DNA of 64,000 bases from Cryobacterium sp. CG_9.6. GTDB taxonomy: Bacteria > Actinomycetota > Actinomycetes > Actinomycetales > Microbacteriaceae. Positions 1-8,460 of this stretch are shown piece after piece. Positions within the stretch are counted from its first letter, which is position 1; each line of letters begins with the position of its first letter. Both the position numbers and the translations under genes were made by a program. The stretch covers positions 62,001-126,000 of the forward strand of contig NZ_JARXUZ010000002.1 of assembly GCF_029893365.1 (NCBI RefSeq), in the 5' to 3' direction. Below the pieces are notes generated by a model. The model had not been told where the DNA came from, did not search any database, and saw only the letters and a list, made by a program, of their open reading frames with translations.

Positions 1-2328
1 ACCGACCTTGAAGTGACAAAACCGAAAGACTGGGCCGCGGGTGTGCCCGGCGTGTACCACTCCATGAAGCCGGCGCTGGAGCAGATGGGTGTGATCCGGA
101 CCGGTAAGACGATGCTCGCCCTCAATCAGAAAGACGGCTTTGACTGCCCGAGTTGCGCGTGGCCAGACCCCACTCACCGGAAGACCTTCGAATTCTGCGA
201 GAACGGTGCGAAAGCCGTCACGTGGGAGGCAACACCGGTCACCATCGACTCGGACTTCTGGGCCGAGTATTCCCTCGATGATTTGCTGGAGAAGTCGGAA
301 TATTGGCTGGGAATGCAGGGTCGTCTGACCGAGCCGGTCTATAAGCGCGCCGGTGAGAACCATTACCGACCGATCAGCTGGAACGATGCGTTTTCGGTGC
401 TGGCTACGAAGCTGAATGCGCTCGCGTCCCCGGACGAGGCTGCTTTCTATACGAGTGGCCGCGCCTCGAATGAGGCCGCTTTCGCATACCAGCTTTTTGT
501 GCGTGCTTTCGGCACGAACAACCTGCCTGACTGTTCCAACATGTGCCATGAGTCAACCGGATGGGCCATGGGGCAGACGTTGGGCATCGGCAAAGCCACG
601 ATCAGCTACGACGACTTCGCCCAAGCCGATCTCATCATCATCATGGGCCAGAATCCGGGAACAAACCATCCGCGGATGCTGACAGCCTTGGAAGAGGCGA
701 AGGATGCCGGTGCGGAGATCGTCGCCGTCAATCCGCTGCCGGAGGCCGGGCTGCACCGCTACAAGAACCCGCAGCGAGTCAAGGGAATCATCGGGCGCGG
801 CACCCCCATCGCAAACCAGCACGTCCAGATCCGGCTGGGCGGCGATATGGCTCTGCTCCAGGCGGTCTCCAAACGGGTGCTGGCCGCCGAGGCGAAGCAT
901 CCCGGAACAGTGCTAGACCACGAGTTTTTGGCGACGCACTGCTCGGGCCTAGAAGACCTCACCAAGCATCTGCACCTGCTCGATGAGCAGGCCGTGCTTG
1001 AGGCGACAGGACTTGAGGCGCACGAGATTGATGAATTGGCCGCACGTTACATTAAGGCCGATCGCGTGATTGTGACCTGGGCCATGGGTCTGACCCAGCA
1101 GAAGAAGGCCGTCTCGACCATCAAAGAGATTATTAATTTGCTCTTGTTGCGGGGGAACATCGGCAAACCCGGTGCGGGTGCCTGCCCGATTCGCGGTCAC
1201 AGTAATGTGCAGGGTGATCGCACCATGGGCATTTGGGAACAAATGCCTCCGGCATTCATGAACGCCCTCGAGCAAGAGTTCGGGTTTGATCCCCCCCGAG
1301 AACACGGGGCGGATGCCGTTGAGACCATTAACAGGCTGCGGGACGGTGAGATCAAGGTTTTCATGGCGCTCGGTGGGAACCTGGTCGCGGCAATCAGTGA
1401 CACGAACGCGGCCGAAGCTGCCATGCGGGGCGCTGAGATGACTGTGCAGGTATCTACGAAACTGAACCGGTCTCATGTGGTCACCGGTGCTGAGGCACTC
1501 ATCCTGCCTACGATGGGTCGCACCGAGATCGATATGCAGGCGTCGGGGCCGCAGTTCGTGTCGGTCGAGGACACGGTCTGTGCCGTGCATCCGTCGTGGG
1601 GGAAGGTCGATCCGGTGGCACCCGACCTCCTTTCGGAGGTGGCGATAGTTTCTCGGCTGGCGCGAGTTGTTCTCGGTGACACAGTGAAGATTAATTGGGC
1701 CGGTTTCGAGCAGAACTATGACCTCATTCGCGACCACATCTCTCACGTGGTCGACGGGTGCGAGAACTACAACCAGAAGATCCGTCAGGAAGGCGGATTC
1801 ATGCTTCCTAACGGCCCGCGGGATTCGCGCACTTTTCCCACGCCCGTCGGCAAGGCGATACTCACTGTCAACGTTCTCGAGCGCGTCGATCGCCCGCAGG
1901 GCACTCTCATTTTGCAGACACTGCGCTCACACGACCAGTTCAACACCACCATCTACGGGCACAACGACCGGTATCGCGGCATCAAAAACGGCCGCCACGT
2001 GGTCTTTGTGAATCCCGACGACCTCGCCGAGCTGGGCCTTGTCGATGGCCAGTTCGTAGATGTGCACGGGGTGTTCAGTGACAATGTCCCGCGTGTGTTG
2101 CGCAAATTCAGGTTGGTCTCTTACCCCACCGCTCGCGGGTGCGCGGCGGCCTACTATCCGGAGGCGAACGTTCTGGTTCCGCTCACCCACCTCGCCGAGG
2201 GCAGCAATACCCCGGTGTCGAAGTCGGTGATCGTACGGCTCGATCCAGTGGCCGCGGATACCAACAACGATCCAGGCACGAAGGCAAGCGCGGTGCCTGA
2301 GCGGTCGGGGGCGGCACTGCCGGGCTGA
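1..2328 (+). CDS. FdhF/YdeP-family molybdopterin oxidoreductase (5' end probably outside window)
   Basis: Large molybdopterin (bis-MGD) oxidoreductase of the FdhF/YdeP branch of the DMSO-reductase superfamily. Near the N-terminus it has the branch hallmark FDCPSCAWPDP, followed by YTSGRASNEAAF, GQNPGTNHPRML and a C-terminal molydopterin-dinucleotide-binding region (LRSHDQFNTTIYG). About 770 residues fits the family. The first in-frame start is GTG at 13, but codons 1-12 are also open, so the true start probably lies upstream of the window. The natural substrate of the family is poorly defined; formate dehydrogenase is a common but unproven label. The DUF6457 gene that follows convergently is a typical neighbour of molybdenum-cofactor genes in actinobacteria. 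Confidence 0.9.
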   Translation, partial: TDLEVTKPKDWAAGVPGVYHSMKPALEQMGVIRTGKTMLALNQKDGFDCPSCAWPDPTHRKTFEFCENGAKAVTWEATPVTIDSDFWAEYSLDDLLEKSEYWLGMQGRLTEPVYKRAGENHYRPISWNDAFSVLATKLNALASPDEAAFYTSGRASNEAAFAYQLFVRAFGTNNLPDCSNMCHESTGWAMGQTLGIGKATISYDDFAQADLIIIMGQNPGTNHPRMLTALEEAKDAGAEIVAVNPLPEAGLHRYKNPQRVKGIIGRGTPIANQHVQIRLGGDMALLQAVSKRVLAAEAKHPGTVLDHEFLATHCSGLEDLTKHLHLLDEQAVLEATGLEAHEIDELAARYIKADRVIVTWAMGLTQQKKAVSTIKEIINLLLLRGNIGKPGAGACPIRGHSNVQGDRTMGIWEQMPPAFMNALEQEFGFDPPREHGADAVETINRLRDGEIKVFMALGGNLVAAISDTNAAEAAMRGAEMTVQVSTKLNRSHVVTGAEALILPTMGRTEIDMQASGPQFVSVEDTVCAVHPSWGKVDPVAPDLLSEVAIVSRLARVVLGDTVKINWAGFEQNYDLIRDHISHVVDGCENYNQKIRQEGGFMLPNGPRDSRTFPTPVGKAILTVNVLERVDRPQGTLILQTLRSHDQFNTTIYGHNDRYRGIKNGRHVVFVNPDDLAELGLVDGQFVDVHGVFSDNVPRVLRKFRLVSYPTARGCAAAYYPEANVLVPLTHLAEGSNTPVSKSVIVRLDPVAADTNNDPGTKASAVPERSGAALPG

Positions 2329-2353
2329 CCGCTGGCCACCCGGCCCGCGAGCG

Positions 2354-2656
2354 TTACTGCGCTGTATCCACCCAGCCGGTGCGGGGCGTTGACGTGGCGC
2401 AGATTTGGCGGGCCACCGCGGCTGCGGTTTCCACGGCCGCTGTCGCGTTTTTCTCGCCCGTTGCCGCCGCGAGTCCGGCCGCGTAGCCGACAACGAAGGT
2501 GCTGATGGGGCCTGCTGACGGGCTGACAGCACTCGATTCCGCCGCGAGGTCAAGCAGTAGATTGCGATCAACCTGGAGGTCGAGAATCTGCAAGGCTTGG
2601 GTGAGCTGGCGGCTCCAGTCACGCAATTCGGGTTCGCGGTCGTCATGGTTCGTCAT
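2354..2656 (-). CDS. DUF6457 domain protein
   Basis: Small 100-residue acidic, Ala-rich helical protein that I recognise as DUF6457, an actinobacterial family usually encoded beside molybdopterin-guanine-dinucleotide or formate-dehydrogenase genes. It is convergent with the YdeP-like gene, only 25 bp separating the stop codons. The ATG has a GGAG-type ribosome site about 5 nt upstream. The molecular function is unknown; a role in maturing the adjacent molybdoenzyme is inference from context only. Confidence 0.75.
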   Translation of the reverse strand: MTNHDDREPELRDWSRQLTQALQILDLQVDRNLLLDLAAESSAVSPSAGPISTFVVGYAAGLAAATGEKNATAAVETAAAVARQICATSTPRTGWVDTAQ

Positions 2657-2794
2657 GGCAGCTCCTTGTGTCGGCAGTAGTCGTCAGCATAATTTTAGGA
2701 GCATCACGGACCGCGTTGCTTCGCTAACCAGCGCTCGCATCCAGCCCATAAAACCGAAAGCGACACCGAAATCCTATCTGGTGCCGTCGTGCTT

Positions 2795-3793
2795 CTACTG
2801 CAGGTCGGCGTGGTGGGCGGCGGCCACGTTGGGGTGGGCACGCAGCCGGTACCGAAGGGCATTGTCACCGTAGGCGGTCTCCAGGATGGCACTGTTGGTC
2901 GGGTCCGCGGAGAGTCCGCGGGCATCACGCGACAGGCTCTCGTCTAGCTGCAGCCGCGGCATGACGGTGTCGAGGGAGGGGTTGAAGAAGAACGGCACGG
3001 AGATGCGGTCTGATCCGTCTTTGGGGGAGAAGACTCGGTGCAAGGTCGCCTTGAGGTAGCCATCCGTTGCCAGTTCGAGCATTTCACCGATGTTCACCAC
3101 GAAGGCACCGTCGAGTGGGGGAGCATCGATCCACTCGCCGTCATGCTCGACCTGCAGGCCGTCTTTACCCGGTTCGACGAGCAGCAGAGTGAGTACGCCG
3201 CCGTCGCGGTGTTCGCCGACGCCCTGGCTGCGTTCGGGCTGGCCGGGGTAGCGCACGATCTTGGTAAGCAAGAACGGGTTCTTGGCAAAGGCGTCATCGA
3301 AGACGTTTTCGGGGCTGCCGAGGGCGAGGGCCCAGGCACGCAACAGGCGCAGTGCCACGCGGCTGAGTTCGTCATTCCAGCGTAGGGCGATGGTTTTGAG
3401 TTCGGGCAAGGATTCGGGCCAGAGGTTTGGGCCTTCAAGGCGCCAGTAATCGGGGGTGCCCTCGGCGAGGGGCACGGGCTCCCGGTCTACCCCTATGTCG
3501 ATCTGCTCGCGCCAGTCCACTATATTAGCGGTGAGTTCCCCGCCAACGCGGGTATAACCGCGAAACTGTGGGCTGAGAATGTTCTCCAACTTCAACTTTT
3601 GCTCGGCCGGCAGGTCGAAGAACTCCCGCGAGACGGCGAGAAGGCTCTTCGTGAGCTGGGGGTCGACGCCGTGGCCGGTCAGATAAAAGAACCCGACCTC
3701 GTGTGTGACGCGCAGCAGTTCGACGCGGAATGTCGCGGCTGCGGCGTCGCCGGCGTCGAGTTGGGAGAAATCGAGAATCGGAAGTGTGAGCAT
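2795..3793 (-). CDS. Isopenicillin N synthase-family 2OG-Fe(II) dioxygenase
   Basis: 332-residue non-haem iron, 2-oxoglutarate-dependent dioxygenase. It has the DIOX_N region (residues 3-110) and the 2OG-FeII_Oxy core. The iron triad is visible as H195-x-D197 (GEHRDGG) and H252 (TLHRVFSP), and the 2-oxoglutarate-binding R-x-S is R263-I-S265. The N-terminal GFFYLTGHGVD is typical of the isopenicillin-N-synthase-like clade. Substrate cannot be read from sequence; members oxidise amino acids, hormones or xenobiotics. It stands alone, with no clear operon partner. Confidence 0.9.
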   Translation of the reverse strand: MLTLPILDFSQLDAGDAAAATFRVELLRVTHEVGFFYLTGHGVDPQLTKSLLAVSREFFDLPAEQKLKLENILSPQFRGYTRVGGELTANIVDWREQIDIGVDREPVPLAEGTPDYWRLEGPNLWPESLPELKTIALRWNDELSRVALRLLRAWALALGSPENVFDDAFAKNPFLLTKIVRYPGQPERSQGVGEHRDGGVLTLLLVEPGKDGLQVEHDGEWIDAPPLDGAFVVNIGEMLELATDGYLKATLHRVFSPKDGSDRISVPFFFNPSLDTVMPRLQLDESLSRDARGLSADPTNSAILETAYGDNALRYRLRAHPNVAAAHHADLQ

Positions 3794-3945
3794 GATCCAA
3801 GTCTGCTACGTACGGCCAGACAAGCGAATTGTGATGACGCTGAACTTCGGACTGGGTGGGTGGGAACGGGCCCGGCGATGCTGCAGCATCCGCTGCTTCG
3901 AGCAGACTGGAGGCACCCCCAATCACCGACGAACAGGACGCATCC

Positions 3946-4057
3946 ATGCGCTACCGCTCTCTCGGAACAGCAGTGCGGTCGTCTCTACTACGCACTCGGC
4001 ACGATGACCTTCGGCACGGAGGCTGCCGCCGCCAGCTCTCACATGCTTCTGAGCTAG
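3946..4057 (+). pseudogene. Aldo/keto reductase N-terminal fragment, frameshifted
   Basis: ATG at 3946 begins MRYRSLGT, the standard opening of aldo/keto reductases. A shift of frame within the next 40 bases then gives YALGTMTFGTEA, the next conserved block of the same family. The reading frame stops at 4057, and six bases later an IS3-family terminal sequence starts, so the remaining ~280 codons are missing. I read this as an AKR gene broken by an IS3 insertion followed by deletion. Confidence 0.65.
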
Positions 4058-4062
4058 GTGAG

Positions 4063-4130
4063 CTGCTGCGGATATTTCGGACAGTAGGCGCTTTTGAAAT
4101 GAAGGTCTACTGAAAGCACAGGTCAGCCTG
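4063..4130 (+). repeat. IS3-family terminal scar (left end only)
   Basis: About 65 bases match the orfA-side end of the complete IS3-family element at 19430-20718, read in the opposite orientation. The inverted-repeat core CTGCTGCGGATATTTCGGAC is followed by the same AAATGA...CTACTGAAAG leader, reaching the position of the orfA start, where ATG has become CTG. The rest of the element is absent. It abuts the broken aldo/keto reductase. Confidence 0.7.
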
Positions 4131-4290
4131 ACCGCACCACAGGTATCTGCGCAAAGAACTTGGGGAAATTTTGGCCCACCTAATGTGCGCGCCCTGAAAC
4201 TAGGGTAGAAAATCTCGTCTTCCCAGAATGCGTAGAGAGCCTTCCGCATGACCTCGCTGTGCTTGCGTTGCCGGCCGGGTCTCGGGGATT

Positions 4291-4962
4291 TTACGTGGCG
4301 TCGGGCCGTACAATTCGTGCGCAGCAGCGCCCTTCTCCAGGGTCGAAGCGCACGTGGCTTGGGTCTTCATCGGCGCCGTCAGCAGCACCTTGGAGCAGTG
4401 CGACGTTCGCCTGGCAGATGGTCTCTGTGTGGCTCTGAGCGAGCTGGTGGAATGGACAGTTCGTCAGCGTGACTACACCATCGCCCTCGTTATGGGGTTC
4501 GTATCCGCTGGATTCCAACATGACGTCCAACGAGCCCGCCTGGGCTCCGAGCGCTCGTCCGTACTGAATGGCCACTCGTGTCAGTGCTTGACGGATCGGC
4601 TCGCTGGTTCGATGCGACTCGTCGATCGCTGAGCTGAGAAGATCGGCTGCAAGCTCGTAGTGCCGCTCCGGGATCGAGACGACAATCTCACCGACCGCTG
4701 GACGATACAGCTTGGCCGGTCGCCCGGAGCCAGGACCGGTGCGCCCCGACAGGCGCTGGAAATCACTTGCCAGAAGGCCGTTCGCGGCCAGCCGGTCGAG
4801 GTGGAAAGCGGCGGTCGAGCGCGGCACGCCGAGCGCGCTGGCCGCTTCGTCTCGCCCAACCGGAGCCGCGCTGCGCGAAACGAAGTCGAACAACTTTCGG
4901 CGCAGGGGGTCACTCATCGATGCGACCGCAGAGATGTCGTTCATGTGAGTTCGTGCATCCAT
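4291..4962 (-). CDS. ArsR-like winged-helix regulator with C-terminal cysteine cluster
   Basis: 223-residue transcriptional regulator. Residues 14-70 form a winged helix (ALGVPRSTAAFHLDRLAANGLL), followed by a wing with GPGSGRPAKLY. The C-terminal half has C169, C183, C213 and C214 in the arrangement CPFH...ETIC...GRCC, resembling the Fe-S ligand set of SufR-type regulators. It is divergent from the ferredoxin reductase-ribA operon, so it probably controls that operon; redox or iron-sulphur sensing is inference. An internal ATG seven codons in is an alternative start. Confidence 0.82.
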   Translation of the reverse strand: MDARTHMNDISAVASMSDPLRRKLFDFVSRSAAPVGRDEAASALGVPRSTAAFHLDRLAANGLLASDFQRLSGRTGPGSGRPAKLYRPAVGEIVVSIPERHYELAADLLSSAIDESHRTSEPIRQALTRVAIQYGRALGAQAGSLDVMLESSGYEPHNEGDGVVTLTNCPFHQLAQSHTETICQANVALLQGAADGADEDPSHVRFDPGEGRCCARIVRPDAT

Positions 4963-4992
4963 GTATGCATCATATCTCTAAAACGGAGTATC

Positions 4993-5022
4993 TTGACAGA
5001 AGAAAGGTGGAGCTTCTACAGT
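4993..5022 (+). promoter_or_regulatory. Candidate sigma70-type promoter of the ferredoxin reductase-ribA operon
   Basis: TTGACA at 4993-4998, an 18-bp spacer, then TACAGT at 5017-5022, about 40 bp before the ATG at 5063. It lies in the divergent intergenic region. ATGCATC-type repeats just upstream (4958-4975) could be an operator for the divergent regulator, but that is a guess. Confidence 0.55.
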
Positions 5023-5062
5023 CAGTACTACTAGCCGGGAATTGCGAAGGAAAAGAGAAACC

Positions 5063-6292
5063 ATGCCAAACTCCGAAGGTTTTGTCATCGTAGGAGCCGG
5101 GCTCGCCGGCGCCTCCGCAGCACGAGGGCTGCGCGAGGGCGGCTTCCTCGGCCGCATCCGACTCATCGGCGCCGAAGCGCATCGACCGTACATCCGTCCA
5201 CCGTTGTCGAAGGACTACCTCAGCGGTTCAGCTGAGAGAGAGTCAGTCTTCGTCGACTCCGAGGCTTGGTACGTCGAAAACAACATCGAACTGTTTCAGA
5301 ACGCGACGGTGACTGCACTAGATCTTGCAGAGCACCTCGTTCACATCGACGACACTGCCACAATCGGATACGACAAGTTACTGCTCGCCACGGGCTCCGC
5401 AGCGCGACGACTAACGATTCCGAACGCTGACCTGGGCGGCGTGCACTACCTGCGCACCCTTGACGATGCTGAGACCCTGCACCCCATGCTGGCACAGGGC
5501 GGACAGCGGCTCGTCCTGATCGGATCCGGCTGGATCGGTATGGAGGTAGCGGCGACTGCGCGAACCCTCGGCAATGAGGTCACGGTTCTGGAGCGCGACC
5601 CGATTCCTCTGGCGAACGCGCTGGGCGATGAACTTGGAACGATGTTCGCCGATCTGCACAAAGAGAACGGCGTCTATCTTCGACCCTCCGTCGTTGTGGA
5701 GAGTATTGCAGGCGTTGACGGGCGGGTAACCGGCGTTGTACTCGAGGGGGGCGAAGTGGTTCCCGCCGACCTGGTGCTCGTCGGAGTCGGGGCGATTCCG
5801 AACATTGGGCTTGCGAAAGTGGCCGGCCTCGCCATTTACAACGGTGTACTGGTGGATGCGGCTCTCCAGACAAGCGAGCCGAACATCTATGCGGCCGGCG
5901 ATATCGCGAACGCGTATCACCCGGTGGCCGGGATGCACCTGCGCAGCGAGCACTGGGCGAACGCCCTGAACGGCGGCCTTGCCGCCGCCCGTTCAATGCT
6001 CGGCGAAGAGGTGTCGTACGACAACATCCCCTACTTCTACACGGACCAATTCGATCTCGGCATGGAATATTCGGGGTTCGGCCCCCTGACCCGTGGAGCG
6101 GAGGTCGTTTACCGCGGAGACCGCGCAGGCCGCGAGTTCATCGCGTTCTGGCTGGCTGGTGGTCGTGTGGTCGCTGGAATGAATGTGAATGTCTGGGATG
6201 TGAATGAAGCGGTGCAGGGCATCATCCGCCGAGCCAACCCGGTCGATCCCGCTCGGCTTGTTGATGAAAACGTGCCGTTGGACGAGCTATGA
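5063..6292 (+). CDS. NAD(P)/FAD-dependent ferredoxin (rubredoxin) reductase
   Basis: 409 residues. An N-terminal FAD-binding Rossmann motif (VGAGLAGASAARGLR) is followed by a PYIRPPLSK segment, a second GxGxxG (LIGSGWIGMEVAATA) for NAD(P)H, and the FAD-site IYAAGDIA. This is the layout of ferredoxin/rubredoxin/putidaredoxin reductases that feed electrons to oxygenases or P450s, with a C-terminal reductase domain. The ATG at 5063 is preferred over an upstream TTG because of the purine-rich GAAGGAAAAGAG leader. Its last four bases overlap ribA (ATGA), indicating translational coupling. No ferredoxin or oxygenase gene lies beside it. Confidence 0.9.
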   Translation: MPNSEGFVIVGAGLAGASAARGLREGGFLGRIRLIGAEAHRPYIRPPLSKDYLSGSAERESVFVDSEAWYVENNIELFQNATVTALDLAEHLVHIDDTATIGYDKLLLATGSAARRLTIPNADLGGVHYLRTLDDAETLHPMLAQGGQRLVLIGSGWIGMEVAATARTLGNEVTVLERDPIPLANALGDELGTMFADLHKENGVYLRPSVVVESIAGVDGRVTGVVLEGGEVVPADLVLVGVGAIPNIGLAKVAGLAIYNGVLVDAALQTSEPNIYAAGDIANAYHPVAGMHLRSEHWANALNGGLAAARSMLGEEVSYDNIPYFYTDQFDLGMEYSGFGPLTRGAEVVYRGDRAGREFIAFWLAGGRVVAGMNVNVWDVNEAVQGIIRRANPVDPARLVDENVPLDEL

Positions 6293-6972
6293 CTAGGGAA
6301 ATCACCGAAGACATCCCGATCCCAAGTCGACGCTGGGCTTCGAGTGTCGCGAGCAACACAGGTCTGGGCCGTGCAGTCGATGCTGCGCGGGTGTTCTTCG
6401 AGGTCGAGACGACAATACCGACCCGCCACGGACTTTTTGTATTCCGCGCCTACCGAGACGTGATCACCGGCAGTGAACACCTCGCGATCATTTCTGGTAT
6501 TCCGGCCGACGGTGCACTCGTACGAGTGCACTCGGAGTGTTTGACCGGCGAAGCGTTTAGTTCACACAAGTGCGAGTGCGGACCCCAACTCGATACCGCG
6601 CTGCAGACCATTCACGAGAACGGAGGAGTTGTGATTTACATGCGTGGTCACGAAGGCCGTGGGATCGGGCTCATCAACAAACTGAAGGCTTACCGCCTCC
6701 AAGAAGACGGCCTCGACACGTTCGACGCCAACCTCGTGCTCGGTCTCCCTGCTGACGACCGCGATTATTCTGCCGCCGCCGCGATCCTTGATGATCTCGG
6801 GATCGGTGCGGTACGCCTGCTCACAAATAACCCTGACAAGGTTCATCAGCTTGTTGAGCACGGTATCACTGTGCTCGAACGAAAACCTCTTATCGTCGGG
6901 CTACATAGTCACAACGCCGGGTACTTGAGAATAAAACGCGACCGCATGGGACATCTGCTCGGCTCGCTCTGA
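6289..6972 (+). CDS. ribA: GTP cyclohydrolase II
   Basis: 227-residue GTP cyclohydrolase II, first enzyme of riboflavin synthesis (GTP to 2,5-diamino-6-ribosylamino-pyrimidinone phosphate, formate and pyrophosphate). The zinc ligands are C84, C95 and C97 (HSECLTGEAFSSHKCECG). Other family marks are MRGHEGRGIGL (118-128), RDY near 158-160 and TNNPDKV. It is a stand-alone RibA without the RibB half found in fused RibBA. Overlap with the flavoprotein reductase suggests coupled supply of flavin; a second housekeeping copy elsewhere is likely but not seen. Confidence 0.92.
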   Translation: MTREITEDIPIPSRRWASSVASNTGLGRAVDAARVFFEVETTIPTRHGLFVFRAYRDVITGSEHLAIISGIPADGALVRVHSECLTGEAFSSHKCECGPQLDTALQTIHENGGVVIYMRGHEGRGIGLINKLKAYRLQEDGLDTFDANLVLGLPADDRDYSAAAAILDDLGIGAVRLLTNNPDKVHQLVEHGITVLERKPLIVGLHSHNAGYLRIKRDRMGHLLGSL

Positions 6973-7028
6973 CCCGGACAGGAAGTCTGACGAGTGGGGG
7001 AGTATCTCAGTGGTGTTTCCGTAGGTTC

Positions 7029-7346
7029 TCATTGGTAGGACTTTGTGTTCGGCCAACGGTCCTGAAATGTAATGGCGAATGTTTTGAGAGCTGGCTTCCA
7101 ACGTAGCGTCCACAGTGCTCGGTTTACTCCCGTCGGGTCCAGTGCGCCCGTATAGTGAAGTGAGACAAGTGCTAGGCGAATCTGCGATACCCGCATCCCC
7201 AAAACAATGCTCTCTCGCTCATCGGCTTCATTGACGAGCACTACAGCGTCTACGAAGTCATCGAAATGACCCGTCGAGTGCTCCCACTTCGTCACTACGA
7301 AACCCTGACCCTCGGCATAGTCTCCACGAATCGGAGGTAAGGCCAC
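7029..7346 (-). CDS. Hypothetical protein, 105 aa
   Basis: An open frame of 105 residues between ribA and a divergent GNAT gene, beginning 29 bp from the GNAT ATG. The protein has a plausible mixed composition and a central hydrophobic stretch, with no signal peptide or membrane segment. I recognise no family. It fills an otherwise empty gap, which is the main reason for listing it; it could be spurious. Confidence 0.35.
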   Translation of the reverse strand: MALPPIRGDYAEGQGFVVTKWEHSTGHFDDFVDAVVLVNEADERESIVLGMRVSQIRLALVSLHYTGALDPTGVNRALWTLRWKPALKTFAITFQDRWPNTKSYQ

Positions 7347-7375
7347 GTTCAGCTTCGCTGGATACGGTGGAAATC

Positions 7376-7879
7376 ATGACCTACGCGCTTCGCTCCCTCG
7401 ACGCTCTCGATCTTCCCGAGGTGCTCACGCTCAACAACGAGGCGGTTCCCGCCGTCAATGCTCTTGACGCTGATTCGCTCGCAGCCCTCGTAGCTACTGC
7501 TGCACACTCGGTCGTGGTCACGATGGTGGGGGATGTGCGGACCGTGGTTGGTTTCGTGATCGGCTTTGCCCCATTCGCCGAGTACGCGAGCGAGAGCTAC
7601 CACTGGTTTGAAGCCCGATCGAGCGACTTTCTCTATGTGGACCGCATCGTAGTGGCGCCGAACGCACGAAGTCAGGGCATCGGCGAATTGCTCTACGCGT
7701 CAGTCTTTCAGGCTGCCCGGGAGGCCTACGCCGCCGAAGTGGTTTGCGAAGTGAATACTTTTCCGCCCAATCCACGGTCGCTAGCCTTCCATTCTCGTCT
7801 CGGCTTCACGACGATCGGCGAGCAGTCCAACACGGGCGACACAGTTGCCGTCGCACTACTCACGGCGTCCGTGTCGTAG
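7376..7879 (+). CDS. GNAT-family N-acetyltransferase
   Basis: 167-residue acetyl-CoA-dependent acyltransferase of the GNAT fold. Motif A is IVVAPNARSQGIGELLY (R/Q-x-x-G-x-G/A acetyl-CoA loop), preceded by the beta4 segment FLYVDRI and followed by CEVNTFPPNPRSLAFHSRLGF, the usual C-terminal N-P-x-S...F-x-x-x-GF signature. The start is taken at ATG 7376 rather than the GTG three codons earlier. The acceptor is unknown. Confidence 0.85.
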   Translation: MTYALRSLDALDLPEVLTLNNEAVPAVNALDADSLAALVATAAHSVVVTMVGDVRTVVGFVIGFAPFAEYASESYHWFEARSSDFLYVDRIVVAPNARSQGIGELLYASVFQAAREAYAAEVVCEVNTFPPNPRSLAFHSRLGFTTIGEQSNTGDTVAVALLTASVS

Positions 7880-8022
7880 CTCCTTGCGGCCTCGCCGTGC
7901 CGGCTTTAGATTGCACGGGTGAATGACGGTCGAAGCGATGGTTCTCGATGTTGCAAGACTCAGGAGTAACGCTAAAGGCTCTTGTCAAGCCCAAGCCACG
8001 TATTCTGGCCAGAACTGAGTCT

Positions 8023-8068
8023 GGGTTGCTGCGGCTAATCGCGCTGTCCGAATTATCCGCAGCAACCC
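8023..8068. repeat. Palindromic IS3-end mini-scar (12-bp perfect arms)
   Basis: GGGTTGCTGCGG (8023-8034) and CCGCAGCAACCC (8057-8068) are perfect inverted arms around a 22-base loop. The right half (CGCTGTCCGAATTATCCGC) resembles the inverted repeat of the IS3-family element at 19430-20718, and the whole unit resembles the site at 25593-25631. It may also act as a bidirectional hairpin between the convergent GNAT and ABM genes; there is no T-tract. Confidence 0.6.
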
Positions 8069-8123
8069 AACACACAACGGCGCAGAACCGAGGTGCGTGC
8101 TTAGTTCTGCGCCGCAGGGTTGA

Positions 8124-8417
8124 TCAGATGTCGCTGGCGATCTCAAATTGCGTGATTGTCGGGGGGCTGGCGAGGAGGGACCCGATTTCGGTAGCGCCTG
8201 CTCCGGCGCGCCAGTCACGGTAGGCCGTATCGGCTTCGGTTGAGGCCCAGCGTTCTAGAAGGATCAAGTGTGTTGCATTTTCTGTATCAACGAGCACGTC
8301 GACACCTAGGCAGCCGTCGAATACGCGGGTCTGGGCAAGGATTTTCCTCAGCATCGCGGGCGCCGCCGCAACTGTTTCTGGTTTGAGTTGAAGGTCGAGA
8401 ATTACGGTGAGAGACAT
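8124..8417 (-). CDS. Antibiotic biosynthesis monooxygenase (ABM)-fold protein, putative quinol monooxygenase
   Basis: 97-residue dimeric alpha/beta ABM-domain protein (YgiN-like). The order is a first beta strand with VILDLQLKPE, then a helix, G-C-L-G-V-D-V and the LILLERWASTEAD segment typical of the fold. Such proteins oxidise quinols or scavenge electrophiles without a cofactor. It lies 43 bp downstream of the DsrE gene on the same strand, probably one operon, divergent from the TetR gene. The ATG follows a TTTGGAG ribosome site. Confidence 0.85.
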   Translation of the reverse strand: MSLTVILDLQLKPETVAAAPAMLRKILAQTRVFDGCLGVDVLVDTENATHLILLERWASTEADTAYRDWRAGAGATEIGSLLASPPTITQFEIASDI

Positions 8418-8460
8418 GAGAGCTCCAAATCATGTGGGTGGCGGGAAGACCGATAGAAGT

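Noticed and set aside
949..1746. Long minus-strand open frame (265 codons) opposite the YdeP-like gene
   Set aside because: Composition is rich in His/Arg with no motif and it is wholly antisense to a well-conserved gene; high-GC shadow frame.
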